Origin: Mycogone perniciosa
Taxonomy: Eukaryota; Ascomycota; Sordariomycetes; Hypocreales; Hypocreaceae
Assembly: GCA_025331125.1 (NCBI GenBank)
Contig: JAOALB010000285.1
Coordinates: forward strand, 1-29,176
Reading direction: 5' to 3'
Length of the DNA: 29,176 nucleotides
Shown piece after piece: positions 10,431 through 20,834 of the stretch. The first letter of the stretch is position 1, and every line of letters starts with the position of its first letter. Made by a program: the position numbers and the translations under genes. The notes beneath the pieces are model-generated. The model saw only the letters and a program-made list of their open reading frames with translations, searched no databases and had not been told where the DNA came from.

Positions 10431-11391
10431 TTCAAGTCAGAATTCGCCAAAGAAGGGATGAAACTGGAGGAAGCGGAAAGTTGGCAGAGTTTTATAGTGC
10501 AAGGAGTCCCCCGTTACTTCACCGACACCGAAGGTACCCACCCCACCAACCCCTTGGTCGCCACGGAAGCACAGCCCCGGGCTAAATCCGCCGACCCCTA
10601 CCATGTGCAAACCGTCCCAGCACGGCGAGACGATCAACTCCCGGAACTGGGTCGTCTCCTTCCGGGGAAGGGTTGAACCTGGCTTCAAACTGTTCGGATG
10701 CTCTGCCCCCGCGAAACGGCTGACCTCGAAGGCACAAATCACTCAATGCGACCGCTGCCGGGGCTTCCACGATCCCAGGGCTTGCAACCGCACGGAACGC
10801 TGCAAGAAGTGCGGCAAGCCGTCGCACGGAGAGTGCACGAACCCCGAGCAATGTGCCAACTGCAACGGACCTCACCCAGCCACGGCACTGAACTGTGCGG
10901 CACGCCCAAAGCGCAAAGATGGCAGGATCGAACGGCCTACTAAAGACCAACTCCAGGCCATCCGGAAACTTGGGACGACCGAGTTTGTCAAGACACACCC
11001 GAACACCAGCACAAACAGACCCAGAGTAATCCTCCAGAGGACGACCCAGGGTGAAGGCACTCGCACCCGTGCCCACTCCGCAGGAGCCGCGGGAGCAACA
11101 TGGGACCTGCACACAGAGGGCACCCCCACCCCGGCCCCTCAAGGCCAGGACGAGAGGCACGCCGCAAACAATGGCGAAGGCAAGTCAGTCCCTTCCGCCC
11201 TGGCAAGGAGCTCCTTCGCACCCCGACCCATGGGCCCCGCAAACCCTCATCCAACCCAGACTCCCGCCCCATCGCGGCCAGTACCAGGAGTCTCGACGGA
11301 GTCCCCCATCTGCGTCCCGTCGGACGCCCCGTCCCCACCAGAGTCGGCCATTCAGGTCGCTGACGACGACACTGACATGGACACTGAATGA
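10431..11391 (+). pseudogene. LINE ORF1 (gag-like, zinc knuckles), frameshifted
   Basis: A gag-like nucleic-acid-binding protein of the LINE. The N-terminal block (FKSEFAKEGMKLEE ... SWQSFIVQGVPRYF) is in frame 0 and the rest is in frame 1 from about 10600, so one frameshift separates them. Three CCHC-type knuckles lie near residues 46-100 of the second segment: CDRCRGFHDPRAC, CKKCGKPSHGEC and CANCNGPHPATALNC. A Pro/Thr-rich tail follows. The stop TGA at 11389-11391 overlaps the ORF2 start (ATGA). The true N-terminus is missing. Confidence 0.85.
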
Positions 11392-14202
11392 GTAGCACGC
11401 CCCGCCGAAAACACGGCCTTCGGGTCCTGCAGGTAAATACAGGACGAAGAGCGGAATGCACGATACCGCACTCTCCCTCGCATGGGAGGGCGGCTTCGAT
11501 GTCATCTTGATACAGGAACCATGGGCAAGGTGGGATCGCACCTCCCTACGCAGACAAACGAAGAACCACCAGCTAGCCTTGAGGACCGCAACGTATGCTG
11601 GACACAGGTCTGTGACTACACCATCGTCAACATCTACCGTAGGGCAACAGAAACCGTCACGATGGACATCCTCGAGAGGTGGGGGCGCCCCCCTCCGAGG
11701 ACCATCGTGGCCGGGGACTTCAATGCGATACACTGGACCTGGCAACCCGGCGGCAGGACCAACACCGCGGGAAACCAGGTGGAAGAATGGGCAGAAGGAG
11801 CAGGTCTCTCCCCCTCTCTCGTCGACACACCGACCAACCGTCACGGCAACACAATCGACTTGGTCTTCACCAACACAGCCGCTCAGACGATGGTAGACAG
11901 ACAACTGGACACAGGGTCGGACCACTTCACACTCGTCACTACTCTGCCGGACCCGACAGCCCCGCCAACTACCAAGGGCAAGCTCTACGTCCCGTTCGAA
12001 TCCCTCCTAGACTTCAGCCAACTGATGCACAGCCACAAATCCTGCTCTTCACTACCGCCATGACAGGGACCGGGAAGAGGAGGCATCAAAACGGCCACAG
12101 CGCCCCGTGGTGGGACCACGACTGCAGAGAGGCACAAAGGGCCGTGGCAGCGACCGCTGACGCATCCGAGGAAAGAGAAGCCGCCGAGAGGACCCTACGC
12201 GCAACCGTCTCACGAAAGAAAGCAGCCCACTGGGACTCGATCATAGCCGCGGCAGGACCCGGCAGAGGCATATTCCAAGTGGCTAAGTGGAGGAAGGCCA
12301 CTGACCGGTTCCAACCACCACCCTTGATAGACGGGGACCGTCAGGTTACAGACCCAACGGACAGAGCCACCCTCCCCCGCAGCGAACTCAAGTGCGGAAC
12401 TCCCCAGGGATCCCCCTTCTCACCAATCTTGTTCATGCTGTACGTCGCCCCGCTCCTGGGAACAGGATGGGCCAGCAACAAACGCTTTGGCTACGCAGAC
12501 GACGTCGCCTTCCTGGCCACAGGCCCTCACACGGGCTACACCTCGGTGATGCTACAGAACGAGCTGGACCGGGCGGTCCGGTGGGGTCAGGAAAACGCAA
12601 TCTCCTTCGCTCCAGACAAAGCCGAACTCCTCCACTTTCACAGGAGACGCGGACCTAATCCTCAGCACCCAGTCACACTGGAAGGAAGACAGGTCAACCC
12701 CGAAGAACACATGAAATGGCTCGGCGTCATCCTCGACCCCAAGCTGACGTTCAAAAAGCACGTGGAGGCCCAGGCGGGCAAGGCCCTGAAGACGGCCAAC
12801 TTCCTAAAGAGCCTCAACAAGACCCGAAAAGGCTCCCCCCAATGCAGTGGCCATGGCGGCCAAGGCCTGCGTGCTACCAGTCGCCCTGTACGGCATGGAG
12901 GCGTGGTGGCCCGGCTTGGAGAGAGAATCCAGGAACAACCCTGGCAGGATAGTGAGCACAGGCGTCAACAACCTCGCAGCAAAACTAGACAAAGCCTTCA
13001 AAACTGCAGCCCGCGCCGTCCTTCCGGTCTGGAAGACCACCCCCGTCCCGGTGCTCCACAGAGAGTCCGGCATTCCACCCGCACTCACGGTTCTCGCCCA
13101 GGCGAGACTGAGAAACGCCGCCCGACTCGCGGGTCTGGACCGTTCCCATCCGCTGACCGACAGGATTGACAGACCGAACGTCCAGCTCCCTGCGACTCGC
13201 CTACAGAGGACAGCCAGACTTGTCGGCAGGTCCATCCGACCCACTCTCTCCGCCCACAAACCCCGGTTCGTCAGAGCCGGCCCGAGCTTTGAGGCAATCG
13301 GGAAGGAGGTGGCCACGCGGAAGCACCTTGAACTAATAGACTCGTTGCCAGCCTCGACGGCAGTGGCCTACTCAGACGGCTCCCAACTCGACGGGAAGAC
13401 TGGATGGGGAGCAGCAGTGTATTACAGAGCCAAAGTCTACAAGGACTGCGGGCCACTCGCCAACGCAGAGGTCTACGACGCAGAAGCCGTGGGAGCTGCT
13501 AGAGCGATCAGAACAGCAGCCGGACTCGCAAGGAACGACCCCAGAATCAACGAAATACACGTCTTTCTTGACAACACGTCAGTGGTCAGAGGCCTGCTGG
13601 GCGAAGCCCCAACCTCGTCACAAGAAGAGTTCATGCGGTTCCAACGCACGGCAGAAGAGATACACCCCTGCAAGGTGTTTGTTTCCTGGGTGCCGGGCCA
13701 CAAGGACATACGAGGCAACGAAACGGCGGATGAACTAGCGAAGGAAGGGACGGCCCGCAACCTCCCCTCTCAGAGTTGGAGCACCCTAGCGCACATCAAA
13801 CGCTGGGCGAAAGCGGAAAGAACAACCGTCCAGGAGAGGTACTGGGAGGCGAACGCCCCAGAAAGCTACCAACCGTGGGACCTAGGAGCACCGCCGAATC
13901 CCCCGGAACTAAAACTCCCCCGACCCATCTTGCACAGGCTGCTGGCAGAAAGGTCTGGTCACGGAGACTTCCAAAGCTACCACGACCGTTTTGGCCACGA
14001 CACGCAATCCCATTGCAGATGCGGCTCCCCCAAGGAACCGGGGCACTTTGCCGAATGCCGCATGACGAGGAGCTTCCTCCCCGAAACACCGAGAGACGAG
14101 AGACCAGTCACATACCTACTAGGACCCAAGGGGAGCGAGGCTTTCCAGAAGCTGGTGGAGGAGGTGAACCCATACGGCCCCCCTCTACAAGACATAGATT
14201 GA
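11388..14202 (+). pseudogene. LINE ORF2: endonuclease, truncated reverse transcriptase, RNase H
   Basis: Starts at the ATG in ATGA (11388). Frameshifts occur near 11457, around 11590, after the endonuclease near 12030, and near 12838. The AP-endonuclease shows LIQEPW, GDFNAIHW and SDHFTL. The reverse transcriptase keeps motif B (CGTPQGSPFSP) and the catalytic motif YADD, but runs straight from a DPTDRATL segment into motif B: the fingers and motif A, about 200 residues in family members, are deleted in frame. RNase H at about 13365-13760 keeps its catalytic set (SDGS, AEVYDAEA, FLDNTS, GHKDIRGNETAD). A C-terminal CRC...H...C knuckle follows (CRCGSPKEPGHFAEC). It cannot be autonomous. Confidence 0.88.
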
Positions 14203-14350
14203 GAACACACCAAAACTTTCCTTTGTCCAGCGAAACGTAGCGAACAGGGTCTAGCCCCCCTGGCTCCTACCGACCTGTTGCCCAAACGAGGCTGTTGTAC
14301 CTAGATACAGAGCGGTCGTAAATAGTAAAAAAAATAAAAAATAAAAAAAC

Positions 14351-15029
14351 ACATATATATGTCTCTTCAGTACGTGGTTGGCTTACACTATACGGAGTAG
14401 TGCTTACGTGGCTAAAAATCCACCTTCAAACGGGTAGCACAATCCGTTTGTAAAGCGGTCCAATCATTCTCTTGCTTTTTCCAAGGTAGCAGCTGATATG
14501 CACCTCATTCCTCCGATACCGGTTCTCATATTGGTTCGGCATGCACGGGGTCTTACGCCATAGCATATATCTATCATCTTAACACCGGTTGCGGTTAGAT
14601 TCTCAGCGAATCGGGTATTTGGATTCCCCTGTCGAGAGAGTGATATGAACTCGGTTAATCTTAAGGTCCTCGCGGCACAGAATGTGGAGGTATAATGGAA
14701 GCTAGCACAATACGGAGTAGAGGATTGCACTAAGTAAGAAAAAAAGTAATTAATATGCTCATTCGTCTCTCCACCACTCCGTACTTCGTATTATGAGTAG
14801 TATCAAGCAACACTCTGTGCACCGTATGTACATAACGCCCAGAGATCAAATAGAATACACCGCAGGTAGCGGCCCTATTAATAACACTTCCTCCCCTTCT
14901 GCTCAGTCATGTCACAAGTCAGGACCTGCATTATTGATAATCTAAGGCGGCACATGAGTAAGGCCTCTCGTACGCCCGCCACATCAACAAGGGGTCGGAT
15001 CACTAGAGCCAACTGAGTCCCATAGTTAG
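14351..15029. other. Intergenic, no gene accepted
   Basis: Contains TACGGAGTA at 14391-14399 and 14711-14719 and a near match around 14777. An 88-codon frame on the minus strand (14464-14730) was considered and left out for lack of recognisable motifs. Confidence 0.5.
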
Positions 15030-15942
15030 TCAGCGATGCATCAGCACCATGACCACCCCGGAGTCCGAAAAAAATACCGAAGACCGAGTGTCCGGACTAC
15101 CCGGTAATTCCGGGACATCACTCCCCGGCATTTCATATATTTCCCTCGATAGCAATTCCGATACTGGCGGTGGAGAGGGCAGCTCTGATAATGGCCCTGG
15201 AGAGGGTAGCTCTGAACGCCTCGGGCTGGACGCCGATTCTAATTCGCTCAAGGGAGTTGTCCTGGGAACACTGCCCTCAATCTCTGGTGTCAGCTTCACT
15301 TCGTCGGCTTCCAGTTCCGGTATACTGCCACCACTCGCTTTAGCAGCCACAGGGGTGGCCTCTTCGGGACTTGGCTGTGTCTCTGCTGTTGGTGTGTTAC
15401 CCTCCAGTTCTGCTGCCGCCGCTGCCGCCTTGCGTCGGGGATTAATAGCAAAGTAACGCAGGATAGCAGTTGCAATCGCTCCGATGAACACTAAGACACC
15501 TAGAACGATACCGGTAATAGCACCTTTACCGAGAGCTTGACTTGTCGAAGGTGGAGAAGATGTCTGAGGTTGGTCCGCAGTTAATGGCTGTACGGAGTAT
15601 GGTGACCAGGTTTAGTACCGCACTAGCGTTCCATACTTTAGGGTAAAGAGAGAAGTTTCCTCGCTCGTAATCTACGACCAGGTATGTCTCTTGCAAAAAG
15701 ACCCTTCCCAGCGTATGGTGCGATTCGTTTGCTGCTCGCTGCAGCGGGAAGTATCGTGTTTGGTTTGTGACCAGTGGAGGCGCCAACTGAAGATCGAAGC
15801 TGGCATATGGGAAAGTCACGTTGAAGTTATTACTGCCTGTGATCGCCGTGGTGATCGTAAAAGTAACGGAGAGGTTTGCGGCAACAAGCCTGCTGTGCAG
15901 TGAGTCGTCGACTAAGTACCTCTGAATCAGACTTCTCAACAA
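15030..15942 (-). pseudogene. Aspartic protease (peptidase A1-like) C-terminal remnant
   Basis: The C-terminal third of a fungal, membrane-anchored A1-family aspartic protease. The blocks YLVDDSLH, PYASFDLQLAPPL, RYFPLQRAANES and TLGRVFLQETYLVVDYERGNFSL are the usual end of the catalytic domain. They are followed in another frame by a single TM helix (AITGIVLGVLVFIGAIATAIL), a basic stop-transfer (NPRRK) and a Pro/Glu/Ser-rich tail. The N-terminal two thirds, with both catalytic Asp motifs, are absent beyond 15942. The frame shifts near 15590-15600, exactly where TACTCCGTAC occurs (minus strand). Sequence upstream of 15942 is repeat and RIP-decayed DNA, so this is a truncated relic. Confidence 0.8.
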
Positions 15943-16030
15943 TCAGTACTGATTGATAAGGCCCTTACTGATTACTGATTGATTGATTAGAGGCTTACTG
16001 ATACTGATTGATTAGCTTATCAGTAAAGTG
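15935..16030. repeat. Degenerate ACTGATTGATT short repeats with palindrome
   Basis: About five interspersed units of (T)ACTGATTGAT(TA), including the perfect 12-bp palindrome ATCAGTACTGAT. They lie exactly where the protease remnant ends and may mark a rearrangement junction. A TCACGTGA box follows near 16062. Confidence 0.6.
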
Positions 16031-16215
16031 GAGCTCTATATATTTAGAGGTCTCGTGGTATGTCACGTGACCTATATCACACAGCGTCATATAACTTGCC
16101 ATGATAATTCCTTAAATCCTAAGATTAAATACTAAAATATAATATAATTATGCTTTCAACTCCCTAATCTTCAACATAATTAACATCTTAAAAAAAAACA
16201 TTACTCATATAGAAA

Positions 16216-17780
16216 CTAAGTAGCATCATCTTGCAGTACATGAACTATTCGGATAAAATCGTTCTTATTCCAGTTCCCAAGACACTCTGTCATCTCAATT
16301 GTCTCAGCGCCGAGAAGTGCACGATCATACGAAACAGTACGGCGAGCACCTGAGAAGACACCTTCGGCTTTATCCGATATAGGTGCTATTGACAGTATAT
16401 CAATAGCCATCTTATATAGCCGAGGATATTCCATCCGTTGCTCCTCTCTAGTCCACCATGCGAGCGGACTAACTCCGATCTTACAGGGAGAACTATTAAT
16501 AAACTTCTCTAGCTCATCCTCATAGTTACGCGTCTCCGTTACATTAAGCGACTGTGCTAACTTATCGTACACTGTCATCTGGATCTCCAGTGCTTCCTCT
16601 TAGGTACTTTCAACAGGTAGAAAAGCAATACCGCAGAATATACACGTATTTTATCTGTTTTAAAGTAATACTTATTCAGTATAAACCACCCTATATTAAT
16701 TAAGTAGGTAAAACGCTAATTATTACTTTAAATCTTCTATAAAACAGTTAATACTATCAAGTATTAAACTAAACAAGATGAAATAAATAGTGACCTTGGC
16801 ATCTTTAAAATACTTAAGCAAGATATCTATATAGTAAAGTAACTGATTTAACGATAACCACTTCTTTTACTGCGTTAAAATAGCCTGCTAAAATGTGACG
16901 AACCGTCATACCGTCACGCCAACAGGCAAAAGAATAGGCTAATAATCGCATTTGTAGCAATTATCATGACGGTACCAACTGTATATAAGGGAAACGTGCT
17001 CGGAACGTGACATAAAAGGGTTAAAAGAAGTCTGCCATAAGCGTAAAGATATCCCAGTTATCCGGTATAAGGCTGTCTTCGCCCAAGGATTTATAATGCT
17101 TTTATTAAAATACTGTAAGCTTATCTTTCTTCTTAAAAGCAGTCTGAAGTAGCATATACCACGAATTCCATCTTATTGCATTGTCAATGCCAAGTGCGCA
17201 ACCTGCTAAAAATTGCCAAGCATTACTGTATATTATAGAATTCCGGATATATACAGAAATATTATGCAGTTTACTTAAAGGACTAATCAATCGCTATCCG
17301 GCTTAATCCTCTAATACCTTCTAGCACTTGCTTATCTTATTCCTTTATTGCAGTTATGCCTATAAAGATCTAATAACAGTAGCATCCACATTTACATCTG
17401 CCTTATTAATTACTGCATTAAGCGCCTCTTTGCTGGAGGCAAAGAGAAATGCTTAAAGGCAGAGATTGATAATATAGCCTCCGCATCGAACACGGCGCTC
17501 AGCAGCATCCATTCTAACACTAAACTCGTTCACTAATACTATAAATAGAGCCTGCAGGCAAATATCGTTGGCGGCAGCGTTATTAAAGGTGAAGTAACTA
17601 ATGTTATCTGCAACATCGAAATACCATACAGTATCCAGCAAGTACCGTAACATTGCCTCGCCGGAGTGACTCTGCTGTACATTTAGCAGACCCAATAGGG
17701 CTTTACAAAGCTTATAGTATTTATTAACCCATTGCCTATATATTCCGAGGAAAGCTTTTCAATGCAGCAATAACTATAGA
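16216..17780 (-). pseudogene. hAT-family transposase, RIP-decayed
   Basis: Read right to left, the domains come in the usual order for fungal hAT transposases: KAFLGIYRQWVNKYYKL, SHSGEAMLRYLLD, YFTFNNAAANDICLQ, RRVRCGGYIINLCL, PLSKLHNISVYIRNS, IDNAIRWNSWYMLL, the block at about 17085-17040 (SLGEDSLIPDNWDIF), and the C-terminal dimerisation domain at 16578-16216 (INSSPCKIGVSPLAWW ... PISDKAEGVFSGARRTVS). Many in-frame TAA/TAG/TGA codons fit C-to-T change of CAA/CAG/TGG. The region is much more AT-rich than its flanks. It is interrupted by a 119-bp LTR-like element at 16894-17012 and truncated at the N-terminal side by the LTR at 17794. Confidence 0.85.
16894..17012. mobile_element. 119-bp LTR-like insertion with 5-bp target duplication
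   Basis: TGTGACG...CGTGACA is flanked on both sides by TAAAA (16889-16893 and 17013-17017), so this is a real insertion with a 5-bp duplication. It contains GTATATAAGG (TATA-like) and repeated CGTCA words. Removing it with one TAAAA rejoins the hAT reading frame. It could be a very short solo LTR or a TRIM/MITE. Confidence 0.82.
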
Positions 17781-17793
17781 TGAATACTAAAGT

Positions 17794-18195
17794 TGTGACG
17801 ATCCGGGCTGATTCCTAACAACCAAACCGAGGCTCGCAGGGTTTATGTTAGCAGAGAGGTTAGGGAGAATACTAAGCAGTAGTAACGTTGTTACGATTCT
17901 GTAGAACTGGTGGGTTCTGGTGAATGCTGTTTGGGTTAACGACTGTCTAAGTAACTATACTAAATGAGCGTGACTTATACAGTCTTATATACAAAGAAGA
18001 TACATAATGAATGTATATGGATCATGTTGGATCACCGTTGATTCTCAGTGATCCCTAGTGATCCTGTGTGTGGGCGCACTTGGATCACTTATGTACGGAG
18101 GGTGATCCGGGTGAGCCGTTGCTGATTGGTTCCTCCAGCCGGGGTTCCCTCGGGTACGTACCGAGTCATGTTCTTATAATGGTTGGGTCGTGACA
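17794..18195 (-). mobile_element. LTR-like element, TGTCACGA family (copy 2, inverted)
   Basis: A 402-bp inverted relative of 4420-4798, beginning (minus strand) TGTCACGACCC and ending CGGATCGTCACA. It shares the CCACCAGTTCTACAGAATCGT block and the TATATAAGACTG box. No target duplication; it abuts the decayed hAT sequence. Confidence 0.7.
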
Positions 18196-19615
18196 CGGCA
18201 CTATTATGCCTGTCAGCCAAAAAAAAATAGTGCGGTATTTACTTTAAGGTGCTTTGCTAAAGCTGACTGTATTTGCAGATAATTAAAATACCTAACAGTA
18301 CGGAGTATATCAACTTACATTTTAATAGTCAATAAATTTAAATCTCAAGTTTCGTTATTCTAATACATAGAGTATATAGCTGAGGAGGGGTAGTATTTAA
18401 AATATTTTAGGGAGGATTATATACCCCAGTAAGCGGTTGGTCTAGTAATAAAGCTATTGTTTAAAAGTACTAAATGCCCCTTTTACTCTTAAGCCCTGGG
18501 GTCTTATATATCTATTCTCGCACCGCGGTTTAGAGAGGCGATAGGGGACGACTTACTGCCTTTTCGGGTAATTTTATCAGAACTTTTGACACCTTAAAAG
18601 ATAGGTTACTGTTGGTGGGTAAACCGCTGTAAAGTCTCCAGCCACATGTCAGACCTAACGGCTGACATCAGCGAAACGGTTTAGAAAGGCGGTATAAACT
18701 GTGGCTAAACGGATAACCGACTAGTCGCCGCTTAATGCTCCTTAGCGCTTATAGCTTAATAAGGGAGGCATTCTCTTTTATGTAAAGATAATATAATAAA
18801 GCTTACACAGTAAAACAATTATTATATCTTTCTAAACCCACTTCACTAATAACGTCTACTGCTAAGTATTTACTATATAAGGTTGCAGGCTAAAGTTTTA
18901 GGTATAGGTTACGTAGAGATCAGTGGCTTGAGTAAGGGGCCTTTTATATCCTTTTATGCTTTAACGCAACGTTTTCAACGGGAGTTGCATAAGCTCTGGC
19001 CAGTTTACCTCTCCGTTTAGATTTCGAGCCCTGTCGGTACCTGACCCACCTAGATTACTTACCCCAGGGACCTCGTATCTGAATTTTTGTTTATTCTTTA
19101 CTAAAGCTAACATTCTACTGGATGCTTCGACTGAAATTTGTGAGCAGTAGACGAAGTGCAGCTGTAGGAGTTGCTTCGCATATATTATTGTGATATCCAA
19201 ATCAAATTTAGCGAACTACTGCCCACCTCAATGCCCTAAACTGCCGAAATCTAATATCAAAAGCCGGCTGACCCGGAGTTCTAGTTTGTAAATGCTTACA
19301 ATGGGCAGATACTAAGCACTAATCGGTCTTAAACAACAACCCCATCAACACTCCGTAATCGGCTCGGAGATTCCATATCACTGTTAATGCCGTGGTTGCT
19401 TATTAGCAATTCTATTTAGCGTACTCTTTAAGCAGCATCCCAAACATCACTAACTTGAATAGAGGTCTAGGGTGTCCATCATAAAATATACTATGGATGT
19501 AAGGTTCCACAGGCAATGCCGCATAGATAAGTATATGGGGTATTGCTATACTAAATTCAATGCCCTGCTATTAAATGTCCTCCTCCCCTACTTTGGTTTG
19601 TAGCCTCTTTCCAAC
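18196..19615. other. AT-rich decayed DNA, no gene
   Basis: Continuation of the AT-rich block. It contains TACGGAGTA at 18299-18307 and a repeated CGGTTTAGARAGGCG word near 18527 and 18678, in the manner of sub-terminal transposon repeats. A 79-codon minus-strand frame at 18961-19200 has no recognisable motif. Confidence 0.55.
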
Positions 19616-19623
19616 TATATAAA
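19616..19623 (+). promoter_or_regulatory. TATA box of the SDR gene
   Basis: TATATAAA lies 105 bp upstream of the ATG at 19728, followed by a strongly pyrimidine-rich leader (TTCCCTTTTTTCGTCTTTC), typical of filamentous-fungal promoters. Confidence 0.7.
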
Positions 19624-19727
19624 GCAGTAGCTTTGTTCCCTTTTTTCGTCTTTCACTATCCATTACCATTCACTATACTCTTAAATACGTTCCGTTTTCA
19701 TCAATTCACGAACTCTCGACCACATTT

Positions 19728-20834
19728 ATGGCGCAGAATAAGGAGAACCGTAAAGGCCTAGGCAAGGTCCTGGTTGTCGGAGGCTGTGGGTTTTTGGGAT
19801 CTCACGTCGTGAAGCAGCTTTTCTACGAATGGGGCACGCCCGAAATTGCAGTGTTGGATCTTCACACGGAAGTCAATCGATTCGACCACGTTTTATATTT
19901 CATGGGCGATATTACATCCCGAGACCTAGTACAGTCAACTCTGCAGTCATTTCGGCCGCAGGTCATTATACACTGCGCTTCCCTCCTTGCCACTAAGGGA
20001 ACCCACCAGGCTCTGGAAAATGTCAACATTACAGGTACTCGGAATTTGCTGGAATGCGCGTTAAATTCCGGCATAGTTCGAGCATTTATATACGCCTCAA
20101 GCTCTGGGGTTGTGCATGACAGCCGTTCTCCGATAATCAATGCTGACGAGTCATGCCCCGTTATCCTCCCTCCGAAGCAAAAAGACCTTTACCTCCAAAC
20201 GAAAGTCGTGGCTGAACAAACAGTTCTTGCGGCGAATGGCAAGAACAATATGTATACAGCATCTATTCGACCGGCAGCACTCTTTGGAGACGGTGATATT
20301 AGTGGGCAGCTAATCCCAACCGTGGTCAGAAGAGCTAAGGAGGGCAAATCCAAGATGCAGATAGGAAACGGCTTGAATTTGTACGATTTCACTTATGTCG
20401 GAAATGCGGCATATGCTCTTCTACTTGCAGCGGATGCTTTGCTTCGTGAAGTACCCACAGCCTCAGAGAGGGACAAAGTTAATGGTGAGGCGTTCTTCGT
20501 GACCAATGGAGAACAGGTTCCTTTCTGGGAATTCAATAGAATGATCAGCCGAGCAGCGGGCTATCCAGTAGCCGAAAAAGACATCTGGATATTGCCACAA
20601 CCAGTGGCACTTGCGATAGCGCTCGTTACTGAACTATTATACTGGATCTTTACCTTTGCCAGAAAGAAGCCCAAGCTATCCAGTACCTCAATCAGGTACA
20701 CCTGTATTAACCGGACATTCAATATCGATAAAATTAAGGAGCGCTTGGGGTACGAGGCGAGAGTAAGCTTGGAGGATGGCATTCAGAGAGGTGTCAGTTG
20801 GTATCTACAAAGGACACAGGTGGAGTCAATGTAA
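19728..20834 (+). CDS. Extended SDR, 3-beta-HSD / Erg26-like
   Basis: An intact intronless 368-aa NAD(P)-dependent extended short-chain dehydrogenase of the 3-beta-hydroxysteroid dehydrogenase/isomerase family, the group that includes Erg26 (sterol-4-alpha-carboxylate 3-dehydrogenase). The Rossmann motif is GGCGFLG (G18, G21, G24). The active-site Ser lies in YASSSG (124-126) and the catalytic pair is Y155-x3-K159 (YLQTK). The substrate-binding part contains IRPAALFGDGD and DFTYVGNAAYALLLAA. A hydrophobic stretch at about residues 286-306 fits membrane association. A TATA box and pyrimidine leader support this start. The role is probably sterol, triterpenoid or another hydroxy-carboxylate; no other ergosterol or terpenoid gene is nearby, so an accessory paralogue is more likely than the housekeeping ERG26. 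Confidence 0.9.
   Translation: MAQNKENRKGLGKVLVVGGCGFLGSHVVKQLFYEWGTPEIAVLDLHTEVNRFDHVLYFMGDITSRDLVQSTLQSFRPQVIIHCASLLATKGTHQALENVNITGTRNLLECALNSGIVRAFIYASSSGVVHDSRSPIINADESCPVILPPKQKDLYLQTKVVAEQTVLAANGKNNMYTASIRPAALFGDGDISGQLIPTVVRRAKEGKSKMQIGNGLNLYDFTYVGNAAYALLLAADALLREVPTASERDKVNGEAFFVTNGEQVPFWEFNRMISRAAGYPVAEKDIWILPQPVALAIALVTELLYWIFTFARKKPKLSSTSIRYTCINRTFNIDKIKERLGYEARVSLEDGIQRGVSWYLQRTQVESM

Larger units (their letters stand above)
10431..14350 (+). mobile_element. Defective Tad1-like LINE (non-LTR retrotransposon)
   Basis: A 5'-truncated element with gag-like ORF1, an ORF2 with endonuclease, reverse transcriptase and RNase H, a short 3' UTR, and an A-rich (TAAAAAA)n tail at about 14325-14350. 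It is GC-rich with strongly C-biased codons, unlike its neighbours. It is disabled by single-base frameshifts and an internal RT deletion rather than by RIP stops. Related tails occur at 21713-21850 and 27847-28256. No target duplication could be fixed. Confidence 0.9.

Noticed and set aside
10582..11925. Long minus-strand frames across the LINE
   Set aside because: Shadows caused by the GC-rich codon use of the plus-strand LINE genes; no domain matches.
14464..14730. 88-codon minus-strand frame
   Set aside because: Somewhat protein-like composition, but no motif, splice partner or promoter could be identified.
18961..19200. 79-codon minus-strand frame in AT-rich DNA
   Set aside because: No recognisable domain. 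It lies in decayed sequence and is probably chance or an unrecognised transposon relic.
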